Assembly (NCBI GenBank): GCA_900770345.1
Contig: CAAGKF010000127.1
Span: 1 to 30,183 of the forward strand
Direction: 5' to 3'
Length of the DNA stretch: 30,183 bases
Source: Lachnospiraceae bacterium
GTDB taxonomy: Bacteria > Bacillota > Clostridia > Lachnospirales > Lachnospiraceae
Positions 14,366-21,823 of this stretch are shown here, piece by piece (position 1 is the stretch's first letter; every line of letters starts with the position of its first letter). The notes under the pieces are model-generated. The model had not been told where the DNA came from and did not search any database. It worked only from the letters and a program-made list of their open reading frames with translations. Both the position numbers and the translations under genes were made by a program.

Positions 14366-14674
14366 ATGGAAAAGAAATTAAGCAGTAAATACATTCATAT
14401 GTATATGAGTATATCCCGAGTGTTCATTCGTTTGACAGGCAATGTATTAAAACTGTTTCCTTTTGCTATGGTGATATGCCCTGTGGTGTGGTTTTATCTT
14501 TGCCCTGAACATATTATCTCAGACATTGTTAACGACTGGCAGGATGCAGATACACTGGAAAAAATACTGCTTGTCAAACTGTATCTGAAGACGGTTCTTA
14601 TTCTGACAGTGGTAAGCGTTGTTATCTTGTCTCTTTCGTCAGATAAGTTTATGTCTGTTAAGCGCAGGAAATGA
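14366..14674 (+). CDS. Small membrane protein of unknown function, 102 aa
   Basis: The ATG at 14366 has GAGGA about 9 bases upstream. The 102-aa product has two hydrophobic segments (about 28-48, FPFAMVICPVVWFYL; and 71-92, YLKTVLILTVVSVVILSL), with a loop rich in Asp and Glu and a basic tail (VKRRK), suggesting an inner-membrane hairpin. The DNA is clearly more AT-rich than traU and trbC. It does not resemble a tra product I know, and nothing occupies this place in F. Its small size, two membrane segments and place inside the operon would suit a membrane partner of the next gene, but that is inference. Confidence 0.7.
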   Translation: MEKKLSSKYIHMYMSISRVFIRLTGNVLKLFPFAMVICPVVWFYLCPEHIISDIVNDWQDADTLEKILLVKLYLKTVLILTVVSVVILSLSSDKFMSVKRRK

Positions 14675-14736
14675 GTCTGTCGGTTCTCATAAATATAACC
14701 GTGTGTGCATATGTAAAATATAAATAAAGGTGTGTT

Positions 14737-15255
14737 ATGAGTTTTTTATCATTTTTACGAAAGATAAGTAATAAAGAAAAAGAAATTTTTATCAGTGAGG
14801 AGCGTTTTTTCTCCCTGCTGGAAAGGGTGAGTGCTTTTGATGTGGTCAGAGAATGGGCTGAAAATGGTGGAGCATATTATCCTATGCTGGAGTGCCGTCG
14901 GCTTACAGATATTGAAGATGTCAGGAAATCAGAGGATATACTGAACCGACTGGAGTTTATTGACAGAAGATTTCGGGAATTTATCAGCATTATGTCTGAA
15001 TATAATCGTAATGATAAATCTAAAAACAGGTGGGAGAGGGAATTGTCTGAATATCCACCGGAAAAAATATACCAGGTCCGGAGAGAGGGAAACCATCTGT
15101 CATTAAAAAATTACGGTGATGATATTACTCTGAACAGAGATACCGCCGTGGCTACGGTGCAGATTACTGTCAGCAGAAAATGCATTACTCAGGAAGAAAT
15201 GGATGAATTATATGCATTGTCTGAGAGACTGAAAGAAAAGTGTGCCGGTAATTAA
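14737..15255 (+). CDS. Soluble protein of unknown function, 172 aa
   Basis: The ATG at 14737 has AAAGG about 7 bases upstream, 62 bases after the membrane-protein gene. The product is hydrophilic and mostly helical-looking. Recognisable stretches are KISNKEKEIFISEERFFSLL, a DIEDVRKSEDILNRLEFIDR helix, a basic middle (NRWERELSEYPPEKIYQVRR), then a probable beta segment (TAVATVQITVSRK) and a C-terminal helix. There are no membrane segments, signal peptide or catalytic motif. It is AT-rich like its neighbour and unlike the flanking tra genes, so the two probably arrived together. I do not recognise it. Confidence 0.7.
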   Translation: MSFLSFLRKISNKEKEIFISEERFFSLLERVSAFDVVREWAENGGAYYPMLECRRLTDIEDVRKSEDILNRLEFIDRRFREFISIMSEYNRNDKSKNRWERELSEYPPEKIYQVRREGNHLSLKNYGDDITLNRDTAVATVQITVSRKCITQEEMDELYALSERLKEKCAGN

Positions 15256-15281
15256 ATTATATCGCTATGCCGGGAGATGAT

Positions 15282-15920
15282 ATGAGCCGGAAAATATTTG
15301 TACTTTTTGCCCTGACCACAGGACTGTTTATTTCTGCCCATGCTTCGGAAAACGTGAATACGCCCGAAAACCGCCAGTTCCTGAAGCAGCAGGAAACACT
15401 GAGTCAGCAGTTACGTGAAAAGCCGGACACACAGTTGCAGGCATGGGCAGAGCAGCAGGTCAGGGCGAATCCCCTTCAGCATTCCGATAACCAGTTTCTC
15501 GATGAACTGGTCCGTAAACAGCAGGCTGCTCAGAAGGATAAACCACAGCAGGGCGCCGTGTACTTTGTGTCCTTCTCCATTCCCGAAGAGGGGCTGAAAC
15601 GGATGCTGAGCGAAACCCGGCACTACGGTATTCCGGCCACACTGCGGGGCATGGTGAACAATGACCTGAAGACCACCGCTGAAGCCGTGTTGTCCCTGGT
15701 GAAAGACGGCGCAACTGATGGTGTTCAGATCGACCCGACGCTGTTTTCACAGTACGGCATTCGCAGCGTACCGGCCCTGGTGGTGTTTTGCAGCCAGGGG
15801 CACGACATCATCCGGGGAAATCTGCGCGTCAGGCAGGCGCTGGAGAAAGTGGCCACCGCAGGAGACTGCCGGCAGGTGGCCCGGGCGTTGCTGAATAACC
15901 CCGGAGATAAACAAAAATGA
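15282..15920 (+). CDS. trbC: TrbC, periplasmic F-type T4SS protein, 212 aa
   Basis: TrbC is essential for F pilus assembly and interacts with TraW. The start is ATG 15282: GGGAG is 6 bases upstream, and 212 aa equals the F length; an in-frame ATG at 15267 lies before that site. A signal peptide (MSRKIFVLFALTTGLFISAHAS) precedes a helical segment, then a thioredoxin-like domain (GAVYFVSFSIPEEGLKRML, IDPTLFSQYGIRSVPALVVF) with no CXXC redox pair. It overlaps the next gene by four bases (ATGA). Confidence 0.95.
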   Translation: MSRKIFVLFALTTGLFISAHASENVNTPENRQFLKQQETLSQQLREKPDTQLQAWAEQQVRANPLQHSDNQFLDELVRKQQAAQKDKPQQGAVYFVSFSIPEEGLKRMLSETRHYGIPATLRGMVNNDLKTTAEAVLSLVKDGATDGVQIDPTLFSQYGIRSVPALVVFCSQGHDIIRGNLRVRQALEKVATAGDCRQVARALLNNPGDKQK

Positions 15921-16288
15921 CTTTACCTGCCGGGTATTACCGGATTGACCCGGACATCCGTGCACTGGTGGCCGCGATGAACGTTCACGGATTTCGTACA
16001 TATGCGTCCTGTCAGGGGCATGGTTTCCCTGTTACGAAACTGCCGCCTTATATTGCCTTTGTCTGTCCGGTAAAAAAGGCGGCTCTTCTTGAGCAGCGAC
16101 TGCGGCAGGATGCGGAGTCCATGATGCCCCGGTTGCTGTGGGGCTGGTCCGTCGGGGCTTCTTTTAACAGTGACCTTCAGCTCTGTTTCCGGCTTCAGCC
16201 TGAAGGCCCTCATCACTGGTATCACCGGTACTGTCGCCGCTCACTGCGTGCAGACTTCAGGACGCTGGTCCGCTTACTGAATCCGTAA
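15917..16288 (+). CDS. Small protein with an ASCQGHG motif, 123 aa, unknown function
   Basis: The ATG at 15917 overlaps the trbC stop, so it is translationally coupled. The 123-aa product contains RIDPDIRALVAAMNVHGFRTYASCQGHGFP near the N-terminus (written in parts: a helix, then the SCQGHG turn). It continues with a short strand (PYIAFVCPV), a helix, and a His/Arg-rich C-terminal part (GPHHWYHRYCRRSLRADFRTL). The Cys/His arrangement could bind metal or serve as a catalytic site; similar SC-GH turns occur in several small phage and plasmid proteins, but I cannot name the family. It is absent from this place in F. It lies 24 bases before the HNH gene and probably forms a cassette with it. Confidence 0.72.
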   Translation: MTLPAGYYRIDPDIRALVAAMNVHGFRTYASCQGHGFPVTKLPPYIAFVCPVKKAALLEQRLRQDAESMMPRLLWGWSVGASFNSDLQLCFRLQPEGPHHWYHRYCRRSLRADFRTLVRLLNP

Positions 16289-16312
16289 ATCTGTTCCCGT
16301 AAGGAGGCATTG

Positions 16313-16735
16313 ATGGCGCTGACAAAGAAACAGCGGGAAAAACTGCGTATGAAATTCGGTGGCCGTTGTGCGTACTGCGGCTGTGAACTGCCGGAGAAAG
16401 GATGGCATGCCGACCATGTTCAGGCGGTGCTCCGCAAGTCAGAGCAGTGCATGAAGGCTGCAGAAAAGCGCATTTTCAGGCTGAAATCCACCGGTGATGT
16501 TTTCAGACCGGAGGCCGACTGTCCGGAAAACCTCGTCCCGGCCTGTGCGCCGTGCAACCTGCTGAAAACAACATATTCGCTGGAGATGTTCAGAATGCAG
16601 GTGTCCCTGCAGGTTGAACGGGGGCGCAGAAGCAGCGTGAATTTCAGGACCGCAGAACGGTTCGGGCTGATTCAGGTGGTGAACAAACCAGTCGTGTTCT
16701 GGTTTGAGCAATATCAGAGGGAGAGTGAGGTATGA
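16313..16735 (+). CDS. HNH endonuclease-like protein, 140 aa
   Basis: The start is ATG 16313, with AAGGAGG 5 bases upstream. The sequence has the full HNH/zinc signature: CAYC (Cys19, Cys22), HADHV (His32, Asp34, His35), then PENLVPACAPCN (Asn73, Cys78, Cys81, Asn82). A basic N-terminal helix (TKKQREKLRMKF) and a C-terminal helix complete a small stand-alone HNH domain like McrA or phage HNH proteins. A DNA nickase or nuclease activity is likely; the target is unknown. It overlaps traN (ATGA), so it would be expressed with the operon. Nothing corresponding sits here in F. It may be a homing-type or defence/anti-defence gene. Confidence 0.85.
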   Translation: MALTKKQREKLRMKFGGRCAYCGCELPEKGWHADHVQAVLRKSEQCMKAAEKRIFRLKSTGDVFRPEADCPENLVPACAPCNLLKTTYSLEMFRMQVSLQVERGRRSSVNFRTAERFGLIQVVNKPVVFWFEQYQRESEV

Positions 16736-18582
16736 AACGTCTTCTGCCATTGCTGCTGGGGCTGGCAGTCAGTGTGGCACAGGCTGACAGCAACAGTGAT
16801 TACCGTGCGGGTTCTGATTTTGCCCGTCAGATTCAGGGGCAGGGTATTGGCAGTATTCAGAGTTTTAATCCACAGGAGAGTATCCCCGGGTATAACGCGA
16901 ACCCGGATGAGACGCAGTATTACGGTGGGGTGACTGCCGGCGGGGATGGCGGTCTGAAGAATAACGGCACCACGGAATGGGCGACCGGTGAAACCGGAAA
17001 AACCATCACAGAGTCATTCATGAACAAGCCGAAAGACATTCTTTCACCGGATGCGCCGTTTATCCAGACCGGCAAGGATGTGGTGAACCGGGCTGACAGC
17101 ATTGTGGGAAACACCGGGCAGCAGTGCAGTGCGCAGCAGATAAACCGCAGTGAGTTCACAAACTATACCTGTGAGCGGGACACGATGGTGGAGGAGTACT
17201 GCACACGGACTGCCAGTATCACCGGGGACTGGAAATACACGGATGAATATCGTGAGGTGACGATACCGCACTCACAGTTCCGGTTCAGTATGAACGGTCT
17301 GAAACTGGTGTTCAGCGTTACCGTACCTGTTGCCGGAACAGTGGAAAGTGCCTCGCTATCGGTTCATGCAGGGCTATATTTCCTTAACTCCCGTTACGAC
17401 TTTATGAACACAGCCTTTAATGTGCAACTGGTTACAGGACAGAGCGGGACTTTCACCATACCTGTGCCCTCCGGGTTTTCTGTCACACAGGGGCAGGTTC
17501 TGACCGGTAGTGGCTGTACTGCAAACGGTAATTGCCTCCCGCACGGGAATGGTGACAGGATGGTCTATGAATCGCTTGTCAGTGGTGCTTCCACCTTTAC
17601 GCTGAAACTCAGGATGAAGGTCCGTGATAAAGAATGGGTTCCCCGGGTGGAGTGGGTGGAGAGTTGTCCGTTTAATAAAGCGGATGGCGTGCTGAAAGGC
17701 ACTGAGTGTTCAGAGCCGGGTGGGACGAAAACCGGAGTGATGGAAGGTAAACCCTGGAGCATCACACAGGCATGCTGGGCATACCGGGATAAATATGTCA
17801 CTCAGTCCGCAGATAACGGCACCTGTCAGAAATATGTCGATAATCCGGCCTGTACGCTGGCCTCACGTCAGTGCGCGTTTTATTCCGATGAGGGAACCTG
17901 TCTGCATGAGTATGCCACGTATTCCTGCGAGTCAAAAACATCAGGAAAAGTGATGGTCTGTGGTGGTGATGTCTTCTGCCTCGATGGTGAATGTGATAAG
18001 GCGCAGAGCGGAAAAAGCAGTGATTTTGGTGAGGCAGTATCACAGCTGGCTGCGCTTGCCGCCGCAGGTAAGGATGTTGCCGCCCTGAATGGTGTGGATG
18101 TCAGGGCTTTCACGGGCGAGGCGAAATTCTGCCGTAAGGCCGCAGCCGGCTTCAGTAACTGCTGTAAGGATGGTGGCTGGGGTCAGGATGTGGGTCTGGC
18201 GAAGTGCAACAGCGAAGAAAAGGCGCTGGGAAAGGCAAAGGACAACAAACTGACGGTGAGTGTGGGCGAGTTCTGTTCGAAAAAGGTGCTGGGTGTCTGC
18301 CTGCAGAAAAAACGCAGCTACTGTCAGTTTGATTCGAAGCTGGCGCAGATAGTCCAGCAGCAGGGGCGCAACGGGCAGCTACGTATCAGTTTTGGCAGCG
18401 CCAAAAGTCCTGACTGCCGGGGAATAACCGTGGATGAACTACAGCGTATTAAGTTCGACCAGCTGGACTTCACTAACTTCTACGAAGACCTGATGAATAA
18501 CCAGAAAATCCCGGACAGTGGCGTTCTGACGCAGAAAGTGAAAGAGCAGATTGCTGACCAGCTGAAACAGGCAGGACAGTAA
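16732..18582 (+). CDS. traN: TraN, outer-membrane mating-pair stabilisation protein, 616 aa
   Basis: Cys-rich outer-membrane adhesin that binds a recipient outer-membrane protein and sets host preference. A signal peptide (MKRLLPLLLGLAVSVAQA) is followed by a conserved N-terminal part, a variable region at about residues 165-310, and a long Cys-rich C-terminal half (repeated CxxxxC patterns such as FSNCCKDGGWG, FCSKKVLGVC). The protein is 14 residues longer than F TraN (602 aa). The variable region contains FSVTVPVAGTVESASLSVHAG and SGCTANGNCLPHGNG. The receptor class (OmpA, OmpW, OmpK36 or OmpF types) cannot be assigned by eye. It overlaps the HNH gene by four bases. Confidence 0.95.
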   Translation: MKRLLPLLLGLAVSVAQADSNSDYRAGSDFARQIQGQGIGSIQSFNPQESIPGYNANPDETQYYGGVTAGGDGGLKNNGTTEWATGETGKTITESFMNKPKDILSPDAPFIQTGKDVVNRADSIVGNTGQQCSAQQINRSEFTNYTCERDTMVEEYCTRTASITGDWKYTDEYREVTIPHSQFRFSMNGLKLVFSVTVPVAGTVESASLSVHAGLYFLNSRYDFMNTAFNVQLVTGQSGTFTIPVPSGFSVTQGQVLTGSGCTANGNCLPHGNGDRMVYESLVSGASTFTLKLRMKVRDKEWVPRVEWVESCPFNKADGVLKGTECSEPGGTKTGVMEGKPWSITQACWAYRDKYVTQSADNGTCQKYVDNPACTLASRQCAFYSDEGTCLHEYATYSCESKTSGKVMVCGGDVFCLDGECDKAQSGKSSDFGEAVSQLAALAAAGKDVAALNGVDVRAFTGEAKFCRKAAAGFSNCCKDGGWGQDVGLAKCNSEEKALGKAKDNKLTVSVGEFCSKKVLGVCLQKKRSYCQFDSKLAQIVQQQGRNGQLRISFGSAKSPDCRGITVDELQRIKFDQLDFTNFYEDLMNNQKIPDSGVLTQKVKEQIADQLKQAGQ

Positions 18583-18605
18583 GGTATGGAAAATAACCGG
18601 GGGAA

Positions 18606-18866
18606 ATGATGAAGGTCATATTCACGTCGAACCGTTTTATTGATTTTCTTATCCGGCTTTTGATTACAGCGATTGTCATTTCCCCGGTAATTATCTGGTC
18701 GTGGGATACGGTAAAAGAAACCACGGCGGGCGGAATGCTTGCTGCTGCTTTCGTTATTTTTTACTCCGGTGTGCTCCTGTTTATTCTGTATTTTTGTTTT
18801 TCTGCTCTGACTGACCTGCAGAAACCTGATGAAAGAAAAAGTGATGAAAGGAATGAAGATGAATAA
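18606..18866 (+). CDS. trbE: TrbE, small inner-membrane protein, 86 aa
   Basis: Non-essential F tra-region membrane protein, 86 aa as in F. Two hydrophobic segments (about 12-33 and 43-66) are followed by a charged C-terminus (DLQKPDERKSDERNEDE). The ATG at 18606 follows a GGGGGAA stretch; ATG 18609 is an alternative. The C-terminal end overlaps the traF start by eight bases. Confidence 0.9.
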   Translation: MMKVIFTSNRFIDFLIRLLITAIVISPVIIWSWDTVKETTAGGMLAAAFVIFYSGVLLFILYFCFSALTDLQKPDERKSDERNEDE

Positions 18867-19602
18867 AGCATTACTGCCACTGTTACTCTGCTGCTTTATT
18901 TTTCCGGCGTCAGGGAAAGATGCAGGCTGGCAGTGGTATAACGAGAAAATAAATCCGAAGGAAAAAGAAAATAAACCTGTACCTGCAGCTCCCCGTCAGG
19001 AACCGGATATTATGCAGAAACTGACCGCACTGCAGACGGCAACAAAGCGGGCGCTGTACGAAGCCATTCTGTATCCCGGCGTGGATAATTTTGTGAAATA
19101 TTTCCGGCTGCAGAATTACTGGACTCAGCAGGCCGGGCTTTTCACCATGAGCGCCAAAAAGGCCATGCTGGCACATCCTGAACTGGACTATAACCTGCAG
19201 TACAGCCATTACAACGGCACGGTACGGAACCAGCTGGCAGCAGACCAGGCGCAGCAGCGACAGGCGATTGCCAGACTGGCAGAGCATTACGGCATTATGT
19301 TTTTTTACCGGGGGCAGGACCCCATCGACGGGCAGCTGGCGCAGGTCATTAATGGCTTCCGGGATACGTATGGTCTGAGTGTTATCCCCGTTTCCGTGGA
19401 TGGCGTGATTAATCCACTATTGCCGGATTCCCGGACTGACCAGGGGCAGGCGCAGCGCCTCGGTGTGAAATATTTCCCGGCCATGATGCTGGTTGACCCG
19501 AAACAGGGCAGTGTTCGCCCGTTATCATACGGCTTTATTTCTCAGGACGACCTGGCAAAACAGTTCCTGAACGTTTCTGAAGACTTTAAACCGAATTTTT
19601 AA
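18859..19602 (+). CDS. traF: TraF, periplasmic thioredoxin-fold pilus assembly protein, 247 aa
   Basis: F-type T4SS periplasmic protein needed for pilus formation. I start at ATG 18859 (AAAGGA 6 bases upstream), giving the F length of 247 aa and a proper signal peptide (MNKALLPLLLCCFIFPASG); an in-frame ATG at 18829 would spoil that signal. A mature WQWYNEKI segment precedes a helical part and a thioredoxin-like C-terminal domain (YGIMFFYRGQDPIDGQL, GVKYFPAMMLVDP) that lacks CXXC, as is usual for TraF. Confidence 0.95.
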   Translation: MNKALLPLLLCCFIFPASGKDAGWQWYNEKINPKEKENKPVPAAPRQEPDIMQKLTALQTATKRALYEAILYPGVDNFVKYFRLQNYWTQQAGLFTMSAKKAMLAHPELDYNLQYSHYNGTVRNQLAADQAQQRQAIARLAEHYGIMFFYRGQDPIDGQLAQVINGFRDTYGLSVIPVSVDGVINPLLPDSRTDQGQAQRLGVKYFPAMMLVDPKQGSVRPLSYGFISQDDLAKQFLNVSEDFKPNF

Positions 19603-19615
19603 AGAGGTCGTTTAA

Positions 19616-19981
19616 ATGAATTTTATTTCTTTATGGCCTTTATTGCTGGCCCAGGTGACAGTCATGTCACTGACAGTGATTTTCCTGGCTGCTGACAGGC
19701 GTTTTTTTTCATGGGACTGTTTTGTGGTTTGCGGCCTGTCCATGATGATGGCAGAAGGTATGGTTATTATGAAATATGAACTGTGGCATATCCATCCTAC
19801 CCTGCTGGGGCTGGCAGGCGTGTTGTCATGGTTGCTGCTGCTACTCCATACAGGATATTTTTCAGGCATATCAGAAGGCGTGCATAAGCGTTTGTGGCTC
19901 GCTGTTGCCGCAGTGTTTTCTGGTGCAGGAATGATTATATTCTACTGGTTTGTCCATGCATCAGAAAGCATAACAAAATAA
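19616..19981 (+). CDS. trbA: Inner-membrane protein in the trbA position, 121 aa
   Basis: The ATG at 19616 follows AAAGAGGTCGTTTAA, 13 bases after traF. The 121-aa product is almost wholly hydrophobic, with four likely membrane segments (around residues 4-26, 31-52, 60-82, 92-113). In F, trbA lies here between traF and artA and encodes a 115-aa membrane protein of unknown role. By eye this sequence does not clearly align with the F TrbA I remember, so the symbol rests mainly on position. Its 3' end overlaps the antisense artA frame by 40 bases. Confidence 0.65.
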   Translation: MNFISLWPLLLAQVTVMSLTVIFLAADRRFFSWDCFVVCGLSMMMAEGMVIMKYELWHIHPTLLGLAGVLSWLLLLLHTGYFSGISEGVHKRLWLAVAAVFSGAGMIIFYWFVHASESITK

Positions 19982-20277
19982 CGGGATGTTAATGTGAAGA
20001 ACAAACACATCCAGAGAGTGAGTATAAAAATGGATAGCTTTTTTCTGATTTTTTGTAATAAGCCAAGATAATTTATTATAGAAATAATCACCCATAATTC
20101 AATACAAATGATTGTTAAAATAAAAACAGAGAGCGAGACCAGTGATGATATATCTCTGGTTGTCATATAACTTGATGAGATGCTTATAAGTAATGCAATG
20201 GCTACATTACCCAGCATTGTTTCCCTGATAATATCTCTGATGATTTCGAGTGCTTTTTTGTCAAAAAATAAATTCAT
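19942..20277 (-). CDS. artA: ArtA-like membrane protein on the opposite strand, 111 aa
   Basis: This is the only minus-strand gene within the operon. F has the antisense-oriented artA in the same place between trbA and traQ. The product is 111 aa: an N-terminal MNLFFDKKALEIIRDIIRET helix, then three hydrophobic segments (NVAIALLISISS; LVSLSVFILTIICIELWVIISII; LSIFILTLWMCLFF). The ATG is at 20277-20275. The DNA is AT-rich relative to its neighbours. Function is unknown; its transcript would be antisense to the tail of trbA. In the plus-strand operon transcript this region is an untranslated gap. Confidence 0.7.
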   Translation of the reverse strand: MNLFFDKKALEIIRDIIRETMLGNVAIALLISISSSYMTTRDISSLVSLSVFILTIICIELWVIISIINYLGLLQKIRKKLSIFILTLWMCLFFTLTSRYFVMLSDAWTNQ

Positions 20278-20359
20278 CGTATTAAATCCGTGCTGATTAA
20301 CATAACTGTATATTGCTGATGAAATCAGAAATATACTGGATAATAATGGTGTTGTTAAT

Positions 20360-20641
20360 ATGAGTAAATATAAATTCTCTTTACCCCGCCTTGATATTAC
20401 AGGTGTATGGGTGTTCTCCCTGGGGCTCTGGTTTCATATTGTTGCCCGTCTGGTTTACAGAAAGCCCTGGATGGCTTTCTTTCTGGCAGAACTGATTGCG
20501 GCCATTCTCGTTCTGTTTGGCGCATACCAGATACTGGATACATGGATAGCCCGCGTCAGCCGGGAGGAAAGGGAAGCGCTGGAAGCCCGTCAGGCCGCCA
20601 TTCTTGCTGCAGAAAAGGAGAGCAGACATGTTTCTCACTAA
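20360..20641 (+). CDS. traQ: TraQ, pilin chaperone, 93 aa
   Basis: Inner-membrane protein that assists insertion and processing of TraA propilin. It matches F TraQ (94 aa) by eye: SLPRLDITG then two membrane segments (VWVFSLGLWFHIVARLVY; AFFLAELIAAILVLFGAYQIL), and a charged helical tail (REEREALEARQAA). The N-terminal five and C-terminal fifteen residues differ most from F. It overlaps trbB by 14 bases. Confidence 0.93.
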   Translation: MSKYKFSLPRLDITGVWVFSLGLWFHIVARLVYRKPWMAFFLAELIAAILVLFGAYQILDTWIARVSREEREALEARQAAILAAEKESRHVSH

Positions 20642-21173
20642 ATCACTGCTGTTCACCCTGTTACTGTCAGCCGCTGTCGTGCAGGGCTCCACCCGGGATG
20701 AAATAGAGCGACTCTGGAGTCCGCAGGGGATGGCCGCGCAGCCTGCACAACCGGCAGCAGACACATCAGCCAGAACAGAAAAGCCGGCTCCCCGCTGGTT
20801 CCGCCTCAGCAACGGCAGGCAGGTTAACCTGGCCGACTGGAAGGTGGTGCTGTTTATGCAGGGGCGATGTCCTTACTGTCACCAGTTTGACCCGGTACTG
20901 AAACAGCTGGCGCAGCAGTACGGCTTTTCCGTTTTTCCCTACACCCTGGATGGTCAGGGGGATACCGCCTTTCCGGGGGCATTACCGGTGCCACCGGACG
21001 TGATGCAGACCTTCTTCCCGAATATCCCGGTGGCCACACCGACCACCTTCCTGGTCAACGTCAACACACTTGAGGCATTACCGCTTTTACAGGGGGCAAC
21101 GGATGCCGCCGGTTTTATGGCGCGGATGGATACCGTTCTGCAGATGTACGGAGGGAAAAAAGGTGAGAAATAA
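20628..21173 (+). CDS. trbB: TrbB, periplasmic thiol-disulfide isomerase, 181 aa
   Basis: DsbC-like enzyme that helps disulfide-rich Tra proteins (TraH, TraU, TraN) fold. I start at ATG 20628, with AAAAGGAG 8 bases upstream, giving 181 aa as in F; an upstream in-frame ATG (20604) would put a hydrophilic extension before the signal peptide. The signal peptide ends near VVQGS. The thioredoxin domain has the active-site CPYC (Cys81, Cys84) and a downstream VATPTTFLV cis-Pro segment. Confidence 0.95.
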   Translation: MFLTKSLLFTLLLSAAVVQGSTRDEIERLWSPQGMAAQPAQPAADTSARTEKPAPRWFRLSNGRQVNLADWKVVLFMQGRCPYCHQFDPVLKQLAQQYGFSVFPYTLDGQGDTAFPGALPVPPDVMQTFFPNIPVATPTTFLVNVNTLEALPLLQGATDAAGFMARMDTVLQMYGGKKGEK

Positions 21174-21450
21174 GCAGGTGGTGTTACTCATTGCCGGAAT
21201 ATCCGGCATCGCGACGGGAATAATCGTCAGCCTGAATATCCCCTTTATCCGTCAGGGGCTTTTTTATCCCGCCAGCCCTGTGGAAATTGTCGTTTCGCTG
21301 TGTCTTACCTTTTCTGTTTCTGTTGTGTTTTTTGTGGGGGCAATTGTGGGATGGATTTTGGTGTCTGAAATATATTACAACCGCATGACCGGTCTGAATG
21401 AATCATCAGAAATATCAGAGGAAACTTATAATGAAAGAAAAAAGAAATGA
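21163..21450 (+). CDS. trbJ: TrbJ, small inner-membrane protein, 95 aa
   Basis: The start is GTG at 21163, with GGAGGG 7 bases upstream, inside the end of trbB. The open frame extends upstream as trbB overlap only. The product (RNKQVVLLIAGISGIATGII...) has two hydrophobic segments (about 5-25 and 42-66) and a charged tail (EISEETYNERKKK). It matches F TrbJ (93 aa) by eye. No essential transfer role is known. Confidence 0.9.
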   Translation: MRNKQVVLLIAGISGIATGIIVSLNIPFIRQGLFYPASPVEIVVSLCLTFSVSVVFFVGAIVGWILVSEIYYNRMTGLNESSEISEETYNERKKK

Positions 21451-21823
21451 TGCGGAACTAAAAAACAGAAAAACTAAACGGAATTATGATTATGAACGCA
21501 GGGTTTCTGATATATATTTTGATCTGTTTTTTGTGTTCGTTGCTGCCGGAACTTTTTTATGGGTGATTATGCACAGTATTTTTGATGCCTGTATTGATTC
21601 GTGGAAAGCTGACCCAGCATTAAATAATTTTCGTTATATGTGGAACATCCTGATGTATGTCATTCCGTATACGTTATGGGCGTTTGCAGGTGGATTTCTT
21701 ATCGTATACGTCAGGAACCCTTTAAATGAATTAATAAACGGGGGGATCAGGATATTCCTGCTGAAACGCCGTATGCGCCGGGAGAACACATTAAGGGAGG
21801 GCAGCAATAATGCTTCGCATTAA
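21431..21823 (+). CDS. trbF: TrbF, inner-membrane protein, 130 aa
   Basis: The ATG at 21431 follows GAGGAAACTTATA and gives 130 aa, near F TrbF (126 aa); an in-frame ATG at 21398 overlaps trbJ further and lacks a site. A basic N-terminus (KEKRNDAELKNRKTKR) precedes two membrane segments (about 33-55 and 77-98) and a basic tail (RRMRRENTLREG). Role unknown; non-essential in F. The first half is more AT-rich than traH. Confidence 0.88.
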   Translation: MKEKRNDAELKNRKTKRNYDYERRVSDIYFDLFFVFVAAGTFLWVIMHSIFDACIDSWKADPALNNFRYMWNILMYVIPYTLWAFAGGFLIVYVRNPLNELINGGIRIFLLKRRMRRENTLREGSNNASH

